From Planctomycetota bacterium (GTDB lineage Bacteria > Planctomycetota > B15-G4 > SIAN01), in assembly GCA_016795285.1 (NCBI GenBank), contig JAEUIC010000005.1, positions 248,001 to 312,000 on the forward strand: a stretch of 64,000 nucleotides of DNA, written 5' to 3'. Shown here in pieces: positions 25,849 to 34,675 of the stretch. The notes beneath the pieces are model-generated. The model saw only the letters and a program-made list of their open reading frames with translations, ran no database searches and had not been told where the DNA came from. The position numbers and the translations under genes were made by a program. Position 1 is the first letter of the stretch, and every line of letters begins with the position of its first letter.

Positions 25849-27432
25849 TCAGCTGCCGCTCGCCTCCGCGCGCCGCTCGTAGAAGGTGAACCACTGGAAG
25901 GGGCCGCGCTCGCCGACGCGCTCGCAGCGGCGCACGTAGTCGCGCCGGAAGGCGGGATCGGCCCAGATCTCGTGCTCCGAGCGGAACTTGAGGCGCGTCT
26001 CCATCTCGGCGTCCTCGACCGGATGGTCGAACACGGCGACGTTGCCGAGCAGCAGGTAGCGCGGCCGGCGCGACAGCACGTAGCGGCCGTCGCCCTTCTC
26101 GTGGCCGGCGCGCCCCTTCCCCATGTCGGGGATGACCACGTGCGCGATGTGGCGGTCGTTCAGGCCCAGCATGTCGAGCAGCGGCTGGCGCAGGTGCCAG
26201 CCGATCGAGCCGGCCGGCGTCGCGGCCACCAGCGCCTCGGGCGGCGCGTGCGCGGCGATCCACTCCGCGGCCACCTTCTGGCGCGCGACGAAGTAGTTGT
26301 CGAACCAGGTGAAGTCGTGGTCCTTGCCGTCGCCCGGGAAGGCGACGCCGGAGCGCGGCTCGACCCGACGGCTCGCCGCCGGGAAGAGCGCGGTGCCGAG
26401 CAGCGGCCGCGCCGAGCACCACGCGGTGGCGAGCAGCAGCGCGGCGGTCGCGGCGCGCGCAGCGAGCGGCGCACGCAACCGCGCGACCAGGTCGACCGCG
26501 CCCGCCGTCGCGAGCAGCGCGACGAACGGCACCAGCGGCACCATGAAGCGATAGAAGCCGAGCGACTCGCCGCCGACCGACACGACGTAGAGGAGCCCCG
26601 CGGCGAGGAAGCCGGCGCAGAGGCGCTGCAGCGGCTGGCCGCGCCCGCGCCACGCGCCCCACGCGGCCAGCGCGACGAGCCAGAGGCCGTAAGTCGAGGC
26701 GTACTCCCGCACGTAGCCGACGCCGCGCCACCACTGCGCCGCCCCGCCGCCGACCTTGGCGTAGAAGGTGTTCGGCACGAGGTCGCCGTAGTAGCGCCAG
26801 CGCCAGAACCAGTAGGGCGCGTAGAGCAGCGCGAAGAGGAGCCCGCCCGTGAGCGCCGCGCGCCACCGCCCCGCCGTCGGGAAGAGGAGCCGCGCGCCGA
26901 GCAGCACCGGCAGGAAGACGATGCCGTCGGGCCGCGTCGCGGTGGCCAGCGCCAGCAGCAGGGGCGGCAACGCCGCCCGCGCGCGGCGCGGCCCGCTCGC
27001 CTCGATCGCCAGCGCGGCGAGCAGCAGCAGCGTGAAGAGCGTCGTCTCGAGGCCCGCCGTCGACCAGGCGATCAGCGGCGAATGGAGCGCGAGCGAGAGC
27101 GCCAGCAACCCGCCGGCGAGCGCGCCGAAGCAGCGGCCCGCCACCCGCCCCGCCAGCGCGACGACGCCGGCACCCCAGAGCAGCGCCGCCCACTGCGCGG
27201 CGCGCGGCAGCGACTCCTCGGGAACCAGGCGATGGAGCGCGGCGAGCAGCGCGGTCCAGAGGAAGTTCGTGTAGCCCTCGACCCGCTCGCCGACGTTGAA
27301 GACCGGCCCGAACCCCTCGGCCCAGTGGCGCGCGTAGCGCAGCGAGATGAAGGTGTCGTCGACGATGCGGTCGGTGAAGAGCCCGCCCGCCACCAGCAAC
27401 GCCACCGCCGCGACCACGAGCCAGCGCGCCAT
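25849..27432 (-). CDS. Multi-pass membrane protein, GT-C glycosyltransferase-like
   Basis: 527 residues with about ten helices. The N-terminal helix ends in the acidic motif TDRIVDDTFISLRYARHW, and an ERVEGYTNFLWT segment follows. This pattern is seen in bacterial GT-C/DUF-type sugar transferases in which the DD is catalytic. A soluble C-terminal region of about 150 residues faces outward. The start (27432-27430) overlaps the stop of the SGNH protein by one base (TGATG), so both are made together. Probably transfers a sugar from a lipid carrier; donor and acceptor unknown. Confidence 0.78.
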   Translation of the reverse strand: MARWLVVAAVALLVAGGLFTDRIVDDTFISLRYARHWAEGFGPVFNVGERVEGYTNFLWTALLAALHRLVPEESLPRAAQWAALLWGAGVVALAGRVAGRCFGALAGGLLALSLALHSPLIAWSTAGLETTLFTLLLLAALAIEASGPRRARAALPPLLLALATATRPDGIVFLPVLLGARLLFPTAGRWRAALTGGLLFALLYAPYWFWRWRYYGDLVPNTFYAKVGGGAAQWWRGVGYVREYASTYGLWLVALAAWGAWRGRGQPLQRLCAGFLAAGLLYVVSVGGESLGFYRFMVPLVPFVALLATAGAVDLVARLRAPLAARAATAALLLATAWCSARPLLGTALFPAASRRVEPRSGVAFPGDGKDHDFTWFDNYFVARQKVAAEWIAAHAPPEALVAATPAGSIGWHLRQPLLDMLGLNDRHIAHVVIPDMGKGRAGHEKGDGRYVLSRRPRYLLLGNVAVFDHPVEDAEMETRLKFRSEHEIWADPAFRRDYVRRCERVGERGPFQWFTFYERRAEASGS

Positions 27433-28850
27433 CAGCGGGCCGCCTGCGCCGCCAAGCGCGCCGCGGCGTCGCGCGCCAGTTCGCGCGCCACCACCGCGTG
27501 GCCCGCGCCGTTCCAGTGGCCGTCGTCGACGAAGTAGAGCAGCTCCCCGCGCTCCGCCTCGGCCCGCAGCGCCGCCGCGAGGTCGAGCAGCGCCAGCCCT
27601 TCGCGCGCCGCGAACGTCGCCATCCGCTCCGGCAGGTCGCTCGTGCGCCAGGTCGCCGCCGTCGCGTCGGCCTCGTAGTCGCACCGATCGCCGTAGATGC
27701 GGAACTTCTCCGGCACCAGCACCACCACCAGTTCCGCCCCGGCCGCGCGCGTCGCCGCGCCCGCCTCGCGCAGCAGCCCCTCCACTTTCGCGAGCGCCTG
27801 CTCGTCGACGGCCGAGAGCGGCGCCGCCGGATAGGGGAAATAGAGGCGCTTGCCGTGGTCGGGGCCGGCGATGGCAAGCGTCCCCGACTGCGCGCGCGCC
27901 TTGGCTTCATCGCGCTGCTGGCGCGGCGCCGCGAGGCAGCCGGCGAGCCCGACGAGGCTCGCGGTGAGGCTGCGCATGAAGTGGCCCGCCTTCTGGTCGA
28001 GCAGCGCCGCCATCTCGGCGCGGTCGCTCTCGAAGCGCGCGGCGTCGGCGAGGTCGTTGCCCTCGAAGAAGAGCCAGTAGACGACGCGCGGCTCGAGCGG
28101 CAGCGCATGGCGGCGCAGCACGACGAGCTCCTGCTGCGGCCCGTAGCCGCCGACGCCGAGGTTGGCGACCGGCTTGCCGAGCGCCGCCGAGAGCCGCTCG
28201 GTGAAGAGCTCGGCGTCGGGCAGCAGCGCCGCCTCGACGAACGAGTCGCCCACCACCGCCACGTCGGCGCGCTCGAGCGCGGCGCGATTGCGGTAGCCGC
28301 GGCCGTCGTAGCGCAGGTCGTAGCGGTACTCGCGATCGGGGACGGCGCCGAGCCAGACGACGCAGTCGCCGTAGGTCGAGCCGGCGATCGTGCCGCCGGG
28401 CGGCCGCGTGTAGATCAGCTCCGCGTCGTCGCGGTTCCACGGATTGCGCGTCCGCTTCAAGCGCAGGAAGAGGTCGTCGCCCGGCCGCGGCACGACCCGC
28501 CGCCAGTCCCACTCGGTGAGCAGCACCGGCAGCTCGAGCAGCGCCAGCAGCGCGAGCGGCGGCGCGACCACCAGCAGCGCGCGCCGCACGACGAGGCGGC
28601 GCGTCCCGCCCGCGCTCCACGCCGCGAGCAGCGCCGCCGCGACGAAGAGGCCGAGCAGCCCCGCCACCACCGCCACGTCCGCCGCCGAACCGAGCAGCCG
28701 CGTGCGACCGAGCGCGCGGACGATGGCGTAGGCGGCCGCCCCGAGCGCGAGCAGCCCGACGACGCACGCGCGGCGACGCGCGCGGCGCAGCGCCGCGCTC
28801 GCCCCGCGAGGGTCGTCTTGTGCCGTGGCCGCCATCGCGATCCGTTCCAT
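27432..28850 (-). CDS. SGNH/GDSL-type hydrolase with membrane anchor
   Basis: 472 residues. Three membrane helices lie in the first ~115 residues. An extracytoplasmic SGNH domain follows, with block I VVGDSFVEA (catalytic Ser), an FFEGNDLADA block with the conserved Asn, and the terminal DDGHWNGAGH supplying Asp/His. AlgJ/AlgX-like and DltD-like relatives act as O-acetyl transferases or esterases on surface polymers, which suits the glycan neighbourhood. ATG 28850 or the ATG five codons later (MAATAQ) could be the start. Coupled to the following GT-C gene. Confidence 0.8.
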   Translation of the reverse strand: MERIAMAATAQDDPRGASAALRRARRRACVVGLLALGAAAYAIVRALGRTRLLGSAADVAVVAGLLGLFVAAALLAAWSAGGTRRLVVRRALLVVAPPLALLALLELPVLLTEWDWRRVVPRPGDDLFLRLKRTRNPWNRDDAELIYTRPPGGTIAGSTYGDCVVWLGAVPDREYRYDLRYDGRGYRNRAALERADVAVVGDSFVEAALLPDAELFTERLSAALGKPVANLGVGGYGPQQELVVLRRHALPLEPRVVYWLFFEGNDLADAARFESDRAEMAALLDQKAGHFMRSLTASLVGLAGCLAAPRQQRDEAKARAQSGTLAIAGPDHGKRLYFPYPAAPLSAVDEQALAKVEGLLREAGAATRAAGAELVVVLVPEKFRIYGDRCDYEADATAATWRTSDLPERMATFAAREGLALLDLAAALRAEAERGELLYFVDDGHWNGAGHAVVARELARDAAARLAAQAAR

Positions 28851-28973
28851 TTCCCGGGGAGAGGGTGGCGCAGCCTACTAGCGAAGCGGGGTCGGCACCA
28901 CGTTCGAGACGCGGCGCAAGAAAGGCTTTCCAAAGATCGGGGGTGCGCGCCGTCGATATGGTCGGCGCCCGCC

Positions 28974-30827
28974 ATGAGCCACCCCTCCTCGCACCCCTCG
29001 CTGAGCCCGCTCGCCACCGCGGCGTGGCGCGGCGCGCGGACCGGCGCCGCGCTCGGCGCTGCCGCGACGCTCGCATGGGCGCTGCTCGGCGCGCGGCGCG
29101 ACGGCTACCTCCACGGCGGGCTGCTCGACCTCGCGTGGCACGCGTTGGCGCGACGGCTCGCGAGCGGACGGCTCGAGGTGGCGACGCTCGCGCTCGCGCT
29201 CTTCGGCGGCGGACTCGCGCTCGCCACCGTCCGGCTGGCGGCGCCGCTGCGGCTCGCGCTGCGCGCGCTGCTGCTCGGCGGCGCGGCGGCCGTGGCGACC
29301 ACCGGCGCCTGGATCGCCCCCGACGAGGTGACGCCCGCGGCGGCGGGGCTGCGCGCGCTGCTGCTGCATGGCGCGCTGGCCGCGGCGTTCGCCGGCGTCG
29401 CGGCGCTCCTCTCCTGGCGCCTGCCGAAGCTGCGCCGCCCGTGGCCGGCGGTGATCGCGCTGGCGCCGTGGTTCGCCGGCTTCGTGGTCGCCCGCTTCGA
29501 CCGCGAGGCGATCGTCCCGCAGACCGGCCCGCAGCCCGGCATCGTCCTCCTCTCGATCGACACGCTGCGCGCCGACCGGCTCGGCTGCTACGGCTACGCC
29601 CGCGACACGACGCCCGAGCTCGACGCCTTCGCCGCCACGGCGGTCCGCTTCGCCGATGTCGCAGCACCCTTCCCGTTCACCCTCTCCTCGCACGGCACGT
29701 TGCTGACCGGGCTCGATCCCGCCGCGCACGGCGGGACGCTGCTCGGCCAGCGCGTCGACCAGCGCCAGCCGCTCTTCCGCGACGTGCCGACGCTCGCCGA
29801 GGCGTTCCGCGCGGCCGGCTGGCTCACCATCGGCCTGGTCGACACCTGCCTCTGGATGCAACCGGGCTACGGCCTCGAGCGCGGCTTCGACCTGTGGCGC
29901 AACGTGCCGGGCGACGCCGCGGCCAAGCGCGCCGAGCTGGCGACCGTGCTGCGCGATCTGCGCGGCCGCAAGGCGTTCCTCTTCCTCCACGTGTTCGACG
30001 TCCACTCCGACAACCGCCGGCTGCCCTACGATCGCGCGCCCGAGGACGCCGGCCGCTACTCGGGCGGCTACGCCGGCCCCTTCGACGGCCGCGATCCGAC
30101 CGACCCGTCGATCGCCGCGTCGAAGCTGCTGCGCCATTGGAACGACACCAACGCGCCGCTCGACGAGGCGCTGGTGCGCCACGTCTCCGACCTCTACGAC
30201 GAAGGGGTGCGCAGCTGCGATCGCGAGGTCGGCGAGCTGCTGCAGCTGCTGCGCGAAGGGGGCTTCCTCGACGCGGGCGCCGTCGCGATCACCTCCGACC
30301 ACGGCGAGGAGTTCCGCGAGCACGGCCGCTTCATGCACGACACGCAGCTCTTCGTGGAGAGCCTCCACGTGCCGTTGCTGCTGCGCTTGCCGGGCGGCAG
30401 TTCGGGCGGGCGCGTGGTGGCGACGCCGGCGGGGCTGCTCGACGTCGCGCCGACCCTCGCGGCGATCGCCGGAGTGACGCTGCCGCCGGTGCAGGGGCGC
30501 TCGCTCCTCGCCGCGCTCGACGCGCCCGACGACGAACTCGTGCCGCTCTTCTTCGGCGCCGAGCCCGACGAGGAGGCGGTGCGCCTCGGTCGCTTCAAGC
30601 TGCTGAAGCAGGGCGAGAGCTTCGCGCTCTACGACTTGGCCGACGATCCGCGCGAGCAGCGCGACGTCGCCGCCGACCATCCCGACATCGTCGAGGCGCT
30701 CGCCCGCCGCCTCGAGCTGCGCCGCGCCGAGAACTCCGCGCTGGCCGCCCCGCGCCGCCGCGACGGCAGCCACGCCCCGAGCGCCGCGCAGGTGCGCGAC
30801 ATGGGGGCGATCGGCTACGGGCAGTAG
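28974..30827 (+). CDS. Membrane-anchored sulfatase-fold hydrolase/transferase 2
   Basis: 617 residues. Several hydrophobic helices occupy residues ~20-175. The catalytic domain starts with IVLLSIDTLRADRLGCYG (Asp near 196). The nucleophile loop is PFTLSSHGTLLTG with Thr236 and His240; here even the usual Pro of the motif is Ser. TSDHGEEF supplies the later metal ligands, and the chain ends in the sulfatase-type tail PREQRDVAADHPD. ATG 28974 is chosen because the membrane segment begins shortly after and the upstream open frame is out of keeping with homologues. Same fold and altered active site as sulfatase-fold protein 1. Confidence 0.8.
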   Translation: MSHPSSHPSLSPLATAAWRGARTGAALGAAATLAWALLGARRDGYLHGGLLDLAWHALARRLASGRLEVATLALALFGGGLALATVRLAAPLRLALRALLLGGAAAVATTGAWIAPDEVTPAAAGLRALLLHGALAAAFAGVAALLSWRLPKLRRPWPAVIALAPWFAGFVVARFDREAIVPQTGPQPGIVLLSIDTLRADRLGCYGYARDTTPELDAFAATAVRFADVAAPFPFTLSSHGTLLTGLDPAAHGGTLLGQRVDQRQPLFRDVPTLAEAFRAAGWLTIGLVDTCLWMQPGYGLERGFDLWRNVPGDAAAKRAELATVLRDLRGRKAFLFLHVFDVHSDNRRLPYDRAPEDAGRYSGGYAGPFDGRDPTDPSIAASKLLRHWNDTNAPLDEALVRHVSDLYDEGVRSCDREVGELLQLLREGGFLDAGAVAITSDHGEEFREHGRFMHDTQLFVESLHVPLLLRLPGGSSGGRVVATPAGLLDVAPTLAAIAGVTLPPVQGRSLLAALDAPDDELVPLFFGAEPDEEAVRLGRFKLLKQGESFALYDLADDPREQRDVAADHPDIVEALARRLELRRAENSALAAPRRRDGSHAPSAAQVRDMGAIGYGQ

Positions 30828-30854
30828 CGCCGCGCTGAGCCGCGGCCGCCCCGC

Positions 30855-32741
30855 TCACCCGCCGCCGGCGTAGCCGAGGCCGGCGAGCTCCGGGTGGGCG
30901 CTCAGGTCGCGCGCGTCGACGGCGTTCGGGTGGGCGGAGAGGCCGGCGAACGCCTCGCGCAGCGCGGTCTCGAAAGCAGCGGCGACGTCCGGATGGTCGG
31001 CGAGCAGGTCCTGCTCCTCGCGCGGATCGGCGATCCAGTCGAACAGCAGCGCGCCGCGCGTCTCGTGGACGACGTAGTGCCAGCGGCCGCGCACCAGCGA
31101 GCGCAGCGAACCGTCGAAGCAGGGGCGGCGGCGGTACTCGGGCCACGGGTGGCGCGCGATCTCGCCGACCACCAGCGGCTCCTCGTCGGGCACGGATTCG
31201 TCGCCGGAGAGCCACGGCGCGAGCGACGCGTCGGGATAGGCGCCCTTCTGCAGTCCGAGCAGGTCGAGCAGCGTGGTCGGGACCGCGAGCAGGCTGACCG
31301 GCGTCGCCACCACGGTGTCGGGTGCGACGAGGCCGGGCGCGCGCACGATCAGCGGCACGTGGGTCGTGTCGCGCTGCAGCGAGCCGCGATGGAGCCGCGC
31401 GCCGCGCTCGCCGAACGACTCGCCGTGGTCGCTCGTCACGACGATCACCGCGTTGTCGAGCCGCCCGCGCGCCGCGAGTTCGGCGGCGAGCCGCTCGAGC
31501 TCTCGGTCGATCGCCAGGATGCACTCGTCGTAGCGGCGCGCCTCGAGGGCGAGCAGCGCGTCGTCCCACGGCCGATCCTCGCCCGCCGCCTTCGGCGGCA
31601 TCGGCGCCGGCGCGATGCCATCGCCAGCGAAGCGATCGCGCGTGGCGGGCGGCGGCTCGTAGGGATCGTGCGCGTCGAAGAAGTTCAACACCGCGAAGAA
31701 GGGGCGCTCCGGCTCCTCGTCGATCCAGGCGAGGCAGTCGTCGACCACCGCGTCGGCGGTCTTGCGAAGCACGTGGTTGCGCACGCGCGGGCCCGCCTGC
31801 TGCAGCACCTCGCGGCCGAAGAGCGTCGCGCCGACTCGTGCCGGCCACGACCAGCCGAAGTCGCCGAAGCGGTCGAAGCCGCGCCCGAAGCCGAAGCCGG
31901 TGTGGAAGAAGCAGAGGTTCGCGCTGAAGGCGCCGCTCTTCCAGCCGTGCTCGACGAACGTCTCCGGCAGCAGCGGCAGCGAGGCGTCGAGCGGCCCGAG
32001 CAGCGCGCCGTGCTCGTAGGGGAGCCGTCCGGTGAGCAGCGAGGCGTGCGCCGGCAGCGTCCAGCTCGAGGTCGAGAAGCAGGCGTCGAAGCGCGCCCCC
32101 TCGGCGGCCAGCGTCTCGAGCCAAGGCGACGTCGCGCGCGCGTAGCCGTACGCCGAGAGGTGGTCGGCGCGCACCGTGTCGAGCACGACGACGACCACGT
32201 CGCGCGCGCCGGCGGGCGGCGCCACGGTCGCGCCGCTGCGGCCGCGCCCCTGCCGTTCGACGACGACCAGCGTGGCGAGCCACGCGACCAGCAGCAGCGG
32301 CAGCGCGAAGCGCGAGGCGCGCGCGAGCGGCGCGGCGGCGCGCCGCAGCGCGAACCACGCGAGCAGCCCCACCGCGCCGGCGACGCCCGCCGCGACCAGC
32401 CGCGACCACTCGTGGGTGATCCGCGACCAGTCGTAGGCGAGCAGCGCCAGCGACGCCGCGGCGACCGGCACCACGCGCGCCCGCGACCGCACCCACCGCA
32501 GCAGCGGAAGGATCAACCCCGCCACCGCGACGAAGAGCAGCGCATCGAGCAGCGGCGCGACCCAGAGGATCTCGCGGCCGCACGAGTTGGTGATGGGCCA
32601 CTGCGTGCGGCGCGAAGCCTGCGCGGCGAGCAGCCCGATCCCCTCGCCGAAGCCGGCGAGCAGCCCGATCGCGGCGGCGACGCGCAGCGCTGCGAGCGAC
32701 TCGCGCGAGGGCGACGGAGCGCTGGCGGGTTCGGCGGCCAT
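30855..32741 (-). CDS. Membrane-anchored sulfatase-fold hydrolase/transferase 3
   Basis: 628 residues with about five N-terminal membrane helices up to residue 165. A domain follows beginning VVVVVLDTVRADHLSAYGY (Asp188). The nucleophile motif is SSWTLPAHASLLTG with Thr228 and His232, and VTSDHGESFGERG carries the second metal site. The start overlaps the stop of the next upstream gene by one base (TGATG), so proteins 3 and 4 are made from one message. Target presumably an envelope polymer or lipid; not determined. Confidence 0.82.
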   Translation of the reverse strand: MAAEPASAPSPSRESLAALRVAAAIGLLAGFGEGIGLLAAQASRRTQWPITNSCGREILWVAPLLDALLFVAVAGLILPLLRWVRSRARVVPVAAASLALLAYDWSRITHEWSRLVAAGVAGAVGLLAWFALRRAAAPLARASRFALPLLLVAWLATLVVVERQGRGRSGATVAPPAGARDVVVVVLDTVRADHLSAYGYARATSPWLETLAAEGARFDACFSTSSWTLPAHASLLTGRLPYEHGALLGPLDASLPLLPETFVEHGWKSGAFSANLCFFHTGFGFGRGFDRFGDFGWSWPARVGATLFGREVLQQAGPRVRNHVLRKTADAVVDDCLAWIDEEPERPFFAVLNFFDAHDPYEPPPATRDRFAGDGIAPAPMPPKAAGEDRPWDDALLALEARRYDECILAIDRELERLAAELAARGRLDNAVIVVTSDHGESFGERGARLHRGSLQRDTTHVPLIVRAPGLVAPDTVVATPVSLLAVPTTLLDLLGLQKGAYPDASLAPWLSGDESVPDEEPLVVGEIARHPWPEYRRRPCFDGSLRSLVRGRWHYVVHETRGALLFDWIADPREEQDLLADHPDVAAAFETALREAFAGLSAHPNAVDARDLSAHPELAGLGYAGGG

Positions 32742-34675
32742 CACTTGCCCCCGCTCACGTAACCGATCGCCTTCAGCCGCTCGAGATCGGCCGGCGCCAC
32801 GTCGGCGTCCTCGGGCGGCGCGAAGGGGGGCCCGCGATAGGCCGGCAGCTGCTCGAGCGCCGCGTCGAGCGCGCGGCCGAGCGCCGCCGCCCACTCGGGC
32901 TCCTCGGCGGCGAGGTCGCGCTGCTCGGCGCGATCGGCGCGCGGATCGAAGAGCGCGTCGACGGTGACGCCGCGCAGCGTCTTGCGCACCAGCTTGCGCT
33001 GGCCGTCGTCGATCGAGCGCAGCACGAAGGTGAAGTCGACCACGTCGCGATTGAAGCCGCGCACGTGGGAGAGCATCTCGAGGTGGCCGAGGTAGGGATC
33101 GCCGAAGCCGAGCAGCGTCTCGCGCGCGACGAAGCGGCCGGGCAGGAGGCTCCGCCCGTCGCTCTCGTCGCAGAGCGGCCCCTCCGGCTGCAGCCGCACG
33201 ACGTCGAGCAGCGTCGCCGCCACGTCGACGAGCTGGCAGCCACCGACCACCCGCGTGCCCGCTTCGATGCGCGGCGGATGGCGGATCGCGAGCGGCACGT
33301 GCAGCAGCGCGTCGTTCACCGCGAAGACGTGGTCGTAGCGGCCGCCGTCGCCGAGGTTCTCGCCGTGGTCGGCGGTGATCGCGACCAGCGTGCGCTCGCG
33401 TCCGAGGTGGCGATCGATCGAGTCGAGCAGCGTGCCGAGCTGCTGGTCCTGGTACTGCACCGCCGCGCCGTAGAGGAGGTGGAGCGATTCGTCGAGCGCC
33501 GGGTCGAGCTTCTTCCCCGCCATCTGCAGCGGGCCGTAGTAGCGGCGCGAGTGGTCGGTCGCCGTGACGAAGCGGGCGCGCGAGCCGGCCTGCTCGAGGC
33601 GCTGCAGCAGCGGCGGCAGGAAGCGCCAGTGCGCCTCCATCAGGTTGACGAAGAGGAAGAGCGGCCGCTCCGGGTCGCGCTCGCGGGCGAGGAAGCGCTC
33701 GATGCGCGCGACGCCGTCCTGCGCGCCGTGGTCGGAGAAGGTGGCCGGCCAGCCGAGCAGCTCGAAGAGCGGCTGCAGGGCGAGGCGGCGACCGGCGAAG
33801 CCGAGCGGCTCGGCCCGCTCGAACCCCTGGAGGAGCTGCGTCTCGAAGAGGTACTCGTTGGCGACGAAGGCGGCGGTCTGGTAGCCGCCGCGCTCCGCGA
33901 GCGCCTCGGCGAGCGTGGTGAAGCGCGCGTCGAGCCAGCGGTGGTGCTCGAAGCTCGCGCCGTGGCTCGGCGGGAAGAGGCCGGTGAAGAGCGATGCGTG
34001 CGACGGCACGGTCCACGGCGCCGGCGAGAAGCAGCGCTCGTAGAGGGCGCCGTCGCGCGCGAAGGCGTCGAAGCGCGGCGAGAGGCCGCCGGCGTGGCCG
34101 TAGGCGCCGAGGTAGTCGGCGCGCGTCGTGTCGAGCACGATCAGCACGAGGTCGGGGTTGCCCCCTTCGCGCGGCCCGCCGGTGGTGGCGGCCACGGCGT
34201 CGGCGCGGCGGAGCAGCGGCGGCGCCACGGCGAGCAGCAGCGCGGCCAGCAGCGCACTCCGCCGCCGCCAGCGCCACGGCGCCGCTGCGGCGAACTGCTC
34301 GCGACGGAAGCTCGAGAGCGTCAGCGCGGTCGCGACCACGAGCGCCCCGCCCACCAACGGCAGCGGCCAGTCGCCGAGTTCGCGCAGCAGGAGCAGCGCG
34401 CCGGCCGCCGCGCTCCACGCCAAGAGCAGCGCGGCGCGCCCGCGGCGCAAGAGCGGCGCGAGGCAGGCGATCAGCAGCGCCAGCAGCGGCAGCGCCGCGA
34501 GCGCGCCGGCGGTCGCGACCAGCGCATAGAGGCCGACCGCGATGAGCTGCTTCTCCAGCGCGAGCGCGCGGCCGTGCAGCGCCACGTCGGTCGCGCCGAC
34601 GGCGACGCCGCAGAGCAGCGCCACCACGAGGAGGCGCCCGAGCAGCGCGAGGAAGCTGCAACGCTCTTCGCTCAC
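32741..34675 (-). CDS. Membrane-anchored sulfatase-fold hydrolase/transferase 4
   Basis: 644 residues with about five helices in residues 8-155. The catalytic domain starts LVLIVLDTTRADYLGAYG (Asp182). The nucleophile motif is PAPWTVPSHASLFTG with Thr222 and His226, and TADHGENLGDGG is the second metal site. It is the middle gene of an uninterrupted minus-strand run (39306 to 30855) that includes two GT-C proteins and a GT4, which ties the enzyme to glycan assembly. Its start overlaps the stop of the following gene (34672-34675). Confidence 0.82.
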   Translation of the reverse strand: MSEERCSFLALLGRLLVVALLCGVAVGATDVALHGRALALEKQLIAVGLYALVATAGALAALPLLALLIACLAPLLRRGRAALLLAWSAAAGALLLLRELGDWPLPLVGGALVVATALTLSSFRREQFAAAAPWRWRRRSALLAALLLAVAPPLLRRADAVAATTGGPREGGNPDLVLIVLDTTRADYLGAYGHAGGLSPRFDAFARDGALYERCFSPAPWTVPSHASLFTGLFPPSHGASFEHHRWLDARFTTLAEALAERGGYQTAAFVANEYLFETQLLQGFERAEPLGFAGRRLALQPLFELLGWPATFSDHGAQDGVARIERFLARERDPERPLFLFVNLMEAHWRFLPPLLQRLEQAGSRARFVTATDHSRRYYGPLQMAGKKLDPALDESLHLLYGAAVQYQDQQLGTLLDSIDRHLGRERTLVAITADHGENLGDGGRYDHVFAVNDALLHVPLAIRHPPRIEAGTRVVGGCQLVDVAATLLDVVRLQPEGPLCDESDGRSLLPGRFVARETLLGFGDPYLGHLEMLSHVRGFNRDVVDFTFVLRSIDDGQRKLVRKTLRGVTVDALFDPRADRAEQRDLAAEEPEWAAALGRALDAALEQLPAYRGPPFAPPEDADVAPADLERLKAIGYVSGGK